A DNA stretch of 64,000 nucleotides from Candidatus Rifleibacteriota bacterium (lineage in GTDB: Bacteria; Muiribacteriota; Ozemobacteria; Ozemobacterales; Ozemobacteraceae), in the NCBI GenBank assembly GCA_905236675.1, contig CAJOND010000023.1:1-64000 (forward strand), given 5' to 3'. The translations under genes and the position numbers were made by a program. Numbering within the stretch: position 1 is the stretch's first letter; each line of letters begins with the position of its first letter. Below, piece by piece: positions 60,143-64,000 of the stretch. The notes beneath the pieces were generated by a model. That model was not told the DNA's origin and made no database searches. It saw nothing but the letters and a program-made list of their open reading frames with translations.

Positions 60143-61018
60143 ATGCTAAACAAAAAAAACGATTGGGGTGCATACCTCTATCTATTGCCTGTAATAGTTA
60201 TACTATTTGTCTTCCACGTCTTTCCTATCTTTATGGCATTAGGCGTTAGCTTTTATGAATGGGACCTTATAGGAAAGCCTGAATTTGTTGGGGCAGGGAA
60301 TTATACAAGATTATTCGATGACCCAATGTTTTGGAAATCAATCTGGAACACTATTTATTACGCAGCAGTAAGTATACCTCTAACAATTTTCTTGTCTATG
60401 GGTATTGCTATATTGCTTAACAACCCGATTAAAGGCTTGGGGTTCTATCGAACCGCATATTTTATTCCTGTTGTTACTTCTATAAACGCTGTAGCAATCG
60501 TATGGAATTTTATTTACCATCCTGATTTCGGTTTGTTAAATAAAATTTTAGGTCTTTTTGGAATAAGTCCTATAGCTTGGTTGCAAGATCCAAACTGGGC
60601 AATGCCTGCAATCATTTTAATGAGTGTCTGGAAAGGTTTGGGCAACAACATTATTATTTTCTTAACAGGTTTGCAGAATATACCAAAACACCTATACGAA
60701 GCTGCAAGAATTGATGGTGCTAACCGTTGGCAGCAGTTCAGACATATTACTTGGCCAATGCTTTCACCAACAACTTTCTTTATTTTTACAATGTCAGTAA
60801 TAGGCTCTTTCCAAGTATTCTCTCAAGTTTATATGATGACTCCTCGTGGTGGTCCTTTAAAGAGCACTATGGTTGTTGTTTACTACCTCTACCGCAAAGC
60901 TTTCGATCAGTTTGAATTTGGCTATGCATTAGCCATGGCATTTGTATTATTCTTGATTATCTTTGCCTGCACTTTGTTTAACAAACTCTATGTTGAAAAG
61001 AAAGTACACTATTCTTGA
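60143..61018 (+). CDS. Sugar ABC transporter permease, MalF/UgpA type
   Basis: The 291-residue protein has about six membrane helices, the first at 11-31, and the ATPase-coupling EAA loop EAARIDGANRWQQF with GxxxxxxxxWPxLSP. ECF- or MalF-like long periplasmic loops are absent. It forms the membrane channel with the next gene's product for an oligosaccharide or glycerol-phosphate-type substrate. No ATP-binding subunit is encoded in the window, so a shared ATPase (MsmK/MalK type) from elsewhere is likely. Confidence 0.9.
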   Translation: MLNKKNDWGAYLYLLPVIVILFVFHVFPIFMALGVSFYEWDLIGKPEFVGAGNYTRLFDDPMFWKSIWNTIYYAAVSIPLTIFLSMGIAILLNNPIKGLGFYRTAYFIPVVTSINAVAIVWNFIYHPDFGLLNKILGLFGISPIAWLQDPNWAMPAIILMSVWKGLGNNIIIFLTGLQNIPKHLYEAARIDGANRWQQFRHITWPMLSPTTFFIFTMSVIGSFQVFSQVYMMTPRGGPLKSTMVVVYYLYRKAFDQFEFGYALAMAFVLFLIIFACTLFNKLYVEKKVHYS

Positions 61019-61030
61019 GGTTAAAAAACT

Positions 61031-62440
61031 ATGAATGAAATAAAACATCCAGAATATATACCCGTTCACATTTTATTAATACTCGGTGCTTTCTTTATGC
61101 TATTCCCATTTGTTTGGATGATTTGTGCATCATTTAAAAGCAATCAGGAAATAATAAAAAGTTCTACCGAAAAAATAGTAGTGTTGCCAGACTCTATAAG
61201 ACCTCGATTTCTGAACGACAAAGATGATACTGACCGTATTCATGATCAGGAAGGGAAAGATAAAGCATGGCAAGTTGTAGAAGATAAATTTCTAAAACCT
61301 CTTCAAGAAAAGACAAAATTAGAAACTGGTAAGACTTTAGAAGAGTTATCCAAAGAAATAGATGACCACAATAAAGTTAGAGAACTTGAAAGAAATGAAG
61401 CTTGGTTTAAAAAAGACAAAGAAATTCAAGATACTCAAGAAAAAATAAAAAAGATATCAAGCCAAATAATTATTGATATAAAAACAAATATTAATAATGA
61501 AGTAAAAAAACTTAGTGGTGGTTTATCTATTGATGAATTAAACAAAGAAATAAATAATCATTATTTAATTGTAAAAGATGAAAGAAATGATGCCTGGAAG
61601 GAAAAAGAAGCAGAAATTCTAGCCATTCAAGAAGCATTAAAAAATACTACTGGCTTAACTATTGATGAATTTAACAAAGATATTTGCAATATTGAAGACG
61701 CCAACTCTGGTCTAAAAATTAATGAGATTAGAAGAAAAATAGACTCTCATGAAAATAAGAAACCTTTTGAATGGTGGGATAACTATAAGAATGCATTAAA
61801 AGCACAACCATTCTATAGATTCTTCTTAAATACTTTATTTGTAAGTATAACAGTTACTGCTGTTTCATTGTTTTTTGCTTCATTAGCCGCATATGCATTT
61901 GCTTTCTTTAATTTCCCAGGTAAAAATATTGTATTTTTGATGATTTTAGGAACTATGATGCTACCTCAACAGGCATTATTAATACCAAACTATATTATGC
62001 TATCAAAAATACACTGGATAAATACATATCTGGCCTTAACTGTGCCATGGTTGGCTTCTGCCTATGCTGTATTTTTCTTAAGACAGTTCTTTATGCAGCT
62101 TCCTAAAGATTTATTTGAAGCAGCAATTATAGATGGCTGTTCTAGATTCGGTTTCTACTGGCGAGTTGCATTACCACTCTGTAAACCATCATTAGTTACA
62201 ATGGGCGTTTTCTCTTTCCTTTCTAACTGGAATGCTTTTGTATGGCCGTTAATCGTTACGAACGATACAAACTTAAGAGTTATTCAGGTTGGCTTGAGTT
62301 ATTTCTCTTCTGATGCAGGAAATGAATGGGGTCAGCTCATGGCTGCCTCTACTATGACCATACTTCCATTGGTTATTATGTATTTCTTTGCCCAGAAACA
62401 GTTTGTAGAATCTTCTGCAACCTCTGGTATGAAGGAGTAA
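61031..62440 (+). CDS. Sugar ABC transporter permease, MalG/UgpE type, with long inserted repeat region
   Basis: The 469-residue protein is about 190 residues longer than usual MalG-type permeases (~275). Helix 1 is at 12-35; normally FKSxxEI is followed within ~30 residues by W-x-NY. Here ~190 charged residues intervene (about 55-246), then FEWWDNYKNALKAQPFYRF-type sequence and the remaining helices resume. The EAA loop EAAIIDGCSRFGFYW is intact near 385. The insert is in the first periplasmic loop, carries four repeats of the form G-(K/L)-x-(I/L)-(D/E/N)-E-(L/F/I), and is predicted coiled coil. It may contact the substrate-binding protein or the cell wall. Confidence 0.85.
   Translation: MNEIKHPEYIPVHILLILGAFFMLFPFVWMICASFKSNQEIIKSSTEKIVVLPDSIRPRFLNDKDDTDRIHDQEGKDKAWQVVEDKFLKPLQEKTKLETGKTLEELSKEIDDHNKVRELERNEAWFKKDKEIQDTQEKIKKISSQIIIDIKTNINNEVKKLSGGLSIDELNKEINNHYLIVKDERNDAWKEKEAEILAIQEALKNTTGLTIDEFNKDICNIEDANSGLKINEIRRKIDSHENKKPFEWWDNYKNALKAQPFYRFFLNTLFVSITVTAVSLFFASLAAYAFAFFNFPGKNIVFLMILGTMMLPQQALLIPNYIMLSKIHWINTYLALTVPWLASAYAVFFLRQFFMQLPKDLFEAAIIDGCSRFGFYWRVALPLCKPSLVTMGVFSFLSNWNAFVWPLIVTNDTNLRVIQVGLSYFSSDAGNEWGQLMAASTMTILPLVIMYFFAQKQFVESSATSGMKE
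61193..61768 (+). repeat. Repeat-containing periplasmic insert in the MalG-type permease
   Basis: Four related units start at residues 100, 164, 208 and 227: GKTLEELSKEIDDHN, GLSIDELNKEINNHY, GLTIDEFNKDICNIE and GLKINEIRRKIDSHE. Two larger parts (103-141 and 167-205) also share ERN-(E/D)-AW. The rest is Lys/Glu-rich helix. Confidence 0.7.
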
Positions 62441-62444
62441 GAAA

Positions 62445-63944
62445 ATGGAATTTAAAATTGGCAATCATAGATTTACAGGAATGGATGCTTTTCTTGTTAT
62501 AGTATTTATCGTATGGATTTTGATAACCTACCAGATTTTCTGGGCAGATACTGGTGATGAAAAGTCAAAATCTCAGGCAAATAAGAGTGGGAAAACAGAA
62601 ATAGTTTTCTGGCATGCAATGGGTGGCCCTCTTGGCGAAGCTATGGATAATCTGATCGATGAGTATAACAAAGACCCAAATAGCAAGTGTTATGTAAAAA
62701 CTATTAATATGGGTAGTTACGATACTCTCCAGAAGAAGCTTCTTGCCTCCTTAATTGCTGATGAAGCTCCTGATATAGCTCAATGCTTTGAAACATTAAC
62801 CAAGAAATTCATAAAGCACAATAAAATAGTCTGCATTGAAGATTTGATAGAAGCTGACATTAAAGATGGGAAAACAAATGAAGACATCAGAAAAGATATT
62901 ATACCAGCTTTAAGAATTAATAATACTTTTAAAGATGAAACAAATAAACCTAGACTCTATTCTTTCCCATTCAATAAAAGTGTTCAAGTTCTTTATTATA
63001 ACAAGACTATGTTCAATGAAGTTGGTTTAGATCCTGAAAAACCACCGAGAACATTTAATGAACTCAAAGAATACTGTCAGAAAATCGTTGATCACTACAA
63101 AAACGATGGTAAAGAAAGAAAGCTTCATATTTATGGTTATGGATGTGCTGGTCCTAACAACTGGAGTTACTTGAATAGAATTAAAGCAAATAAAGGTTAT
63201 ATTGTAAAAAGAGATGCAGATGGTCTATTAAAATGTGGTTTTAATGAGCCAGCTTCAATAGAATCTTTGAAATTCTTGCAGGATATGCTAAAAGATACCG
63301 TTCCTGAAACGGAAACAGATCCGAAGAAAAAAGGATACCCATTAGCAAAAGAAGGCCGTGGATTTGACCATCAGAATGATTTTACTGCTGGTCTTTGCGG
63401 AATAATAGAATCAAGTGTTACAAGTAAAAAATTCATGAATATTAATGATTTTGAACTTGGTATGGCTCCTTTGCCAGGAATTGAAGACCCAAGTCAGCCA
63501 GATGGAGTATTCAGAAGCACTATTCTTTCTGGAACCAATATCTGTATTTTTAAAAATGTTGATAAAAAGAAGATCGAAGGGGCTTGGGACTTTATTAAAT
63601 GGTTTACAAATACAGAAAATGGTGTTAAGTGGAGTTTGAACACTACTTATATGCCAGTAAGAAATTCATCTGTCAATTCGGCTTCAATGAAAGAAGCAAT
63701 AGAAAAAGATCCTAATCTAAATGCTATATATGGTTATCTTGATAATCTAGCTTTTGAACCTAGAATTACAGCCTGGTTTGAAATTCGAGACTTAATATCG
63801 GATTACCTTGAAAGATTTACTCTTGAACATAAAGAAGCCGAATCTTATTGTCAGGAAATGGAAAGAGACATCAACGGCATGTTGAAACACGTTACAGACA
63901 AAGACGATAATGAAGAACTTGGCAATGTAGACCAAATCAAGTAA
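62445..63944 (+). CDS. Sugar ABC transporter substrate-binding protein (UgpB type), membrane-anchored
   Basis: The 499-residue protein has an uncleaved-looking N-terminal helix (FLVIVFIVWILITYQIFW) without a lipobox, then TEIVFWHAMGGPLGEAMDNL, the canonical start of UgpB/MalE-type binding proteins. Further on are LLASLIADEAPDIAQ, LYSFPFNKSVQVLYYN and GAWDFIKWFTNTENGVKW, matching the family. It is 4 bp after the permease stop. Anchoring by a transmembrane helix instead of a lipid is unusual for a diderm and may pair with the permease insert. A hairpin follows. Confidence 0.88.
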   Translation: MEFKIGNHRFTGMDAFLVIVFIVWILITYQIFWADTGDEKSKSQANKSGKTEIVFWHAMGGPLGEAMDNLIDEYNKDPNSKCYVKTINMGSYDTLQKKLLASLIADEAPDIAQCFETLTKKFIKHNKIVCIEDLIEADIKDGKTNEDIRKDIIPALRINNTFKDETNKPRLYSFPFNKSVQVLYYNKTMFNEVGLDPEKPPRTFNELKEYCQKIVDHYKNDGKERKLHIYGYGCAGPNNWSYLNRIKANKGYIVKRDADGLLKCGFNEPASIESLKFLQDMLKDTVPETETDPKKKGYPLAKEGRGFDHQNDFTAGLCGIIESSVTSKKFMNINDFELGMAPLPGIEDPSQPDGVFRSTILSGTNICIFKNVDKKKIEGAWDFIKWFTNTENGVKWSLNTTYMPVRNSSVNSASMKEAIEKDPNLNAIYGYLDNLAFEPRITAWFEIRDLISDYLERFTLEHKEAESYCQEMERDINGMLKHVTDKDDNEELGNVDQIK

Positions 63945-63956
63945 AGCTTAATTAGC

Positions 63957-63978
63957 AAAAAGGATTTCTCCCTTTTTT
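63957..63978 (+). terminator. Terminator after the ABC operon
   Basis: AAAAAGG (63957-63963) pairs with CCTTTTT (63971-63977) around a 7-nt loop and ends in T's. It is modest but correctly placed. A short G/T-rich stretch follows to the right edge. Confidence 0.65.
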
Positions 63979-64000
63979 CAATGTGATTGGTGTTAGGTGA

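Overview
The window is AT-rich, gene-dense bacterial chromosome with Shine-Dalgarno starts, sigma70-type promoters, rho-independent terminators and many secreted proteins and lipoproteins. No phage, transposase, CRISPR or rRNA genes were found; the only RNA gene is a tRNA-Arg(CCU). Housekeeping genes are galE, ispG, pduL, deoB, tgt, queA, feoA/feoB, yraN, an LCP-family gene and a uridine-kinase-like gene. The lineage cannot be fixed by eye. The large number of pilin-like proteins, TadE/TadG-like proteins and Ig/carboxypeptidase-regulatory lipoproteins would fit a deep-branching diderm such as Candidatus Riflebacteria, but that is a tentative inference.

Layout. 1-2341: 3' part of a surface protein with an InlB-type repeat and GLUG repeats. 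2469-3150: stand-alone FlhB C-terminal domain overlapping yraN. 3287-6091: secreted L,D-transpeptidase carrying two pilin-headgroup-like modules. 6244-9610 (-): pseudopilin cassette 1 (K-, I- and J-like). 9685-10311 (-): SH3 protein. About 10486-10614: duplicated 3' end of yraN. 10678-11697: galE. 11814-12497 (-): membrane zinc peptidase. 12514-17077 (-): one very large Ig-domain lipoprotein gene split by a single-base frameshift near 14577. 17155-21472 (-): operon of pseudopilin pair 2, ispG and a propeller-like protein. 21549-25005: TPR protein, tRNA-Arg, a small membrane protein with a pilin-type headgroup, and a coupled pair whose second member resembles GP42-type transglutaminases. 25083-28694: cassette 3. 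28801-30610: pduL and deoB. 30777-35292: three paralogous lipoproteins. 35356-39807 (-): LCP, queA, tgt and TPR operon. 39990-42280: kinase and two DUF805 proteins. 42671-45314 (-): feoAB with an operator-like site. 45574-51095: Tad-like cluster (E-G-E-E-G). 51169-53168 (-): TPR protein and partner. 53429-57961: cassette 4 plus a TPR-like membrane protein. 58072-59694: secreted tandem GATase-like protein. 60143-63944: sugar ABC transporter permeases and binding protein, without an ATPase gene.

How it fits together. The accessory content is dominated by building blocks of surface appendages. There are four separate GspI/J(/K)-like minor pseudopilin cassettes and a five-gene TadE/TadG-like cluster, but no assembly ATPase, platform protein, secretin or prepilin peptidase, so that machinery must be encoded elsewhere. 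The cassettes probably make alternative tips or adaptors for shared machinery. Three observations look most novel. The cassettes are repeated and have giant K-like subunits. A TadG-like protein is split by a roughly 540-residue domain resembling Bacteroidetes proteins annotated 'asparagine synthetase B'. The cysteine-bearing pilin headgroup is reused in non-pilin secreted proteins. A MalG-type permease with a repeat-containing periplasmic insert, and paired palindromes at the feo and tad promoters, are also notable.
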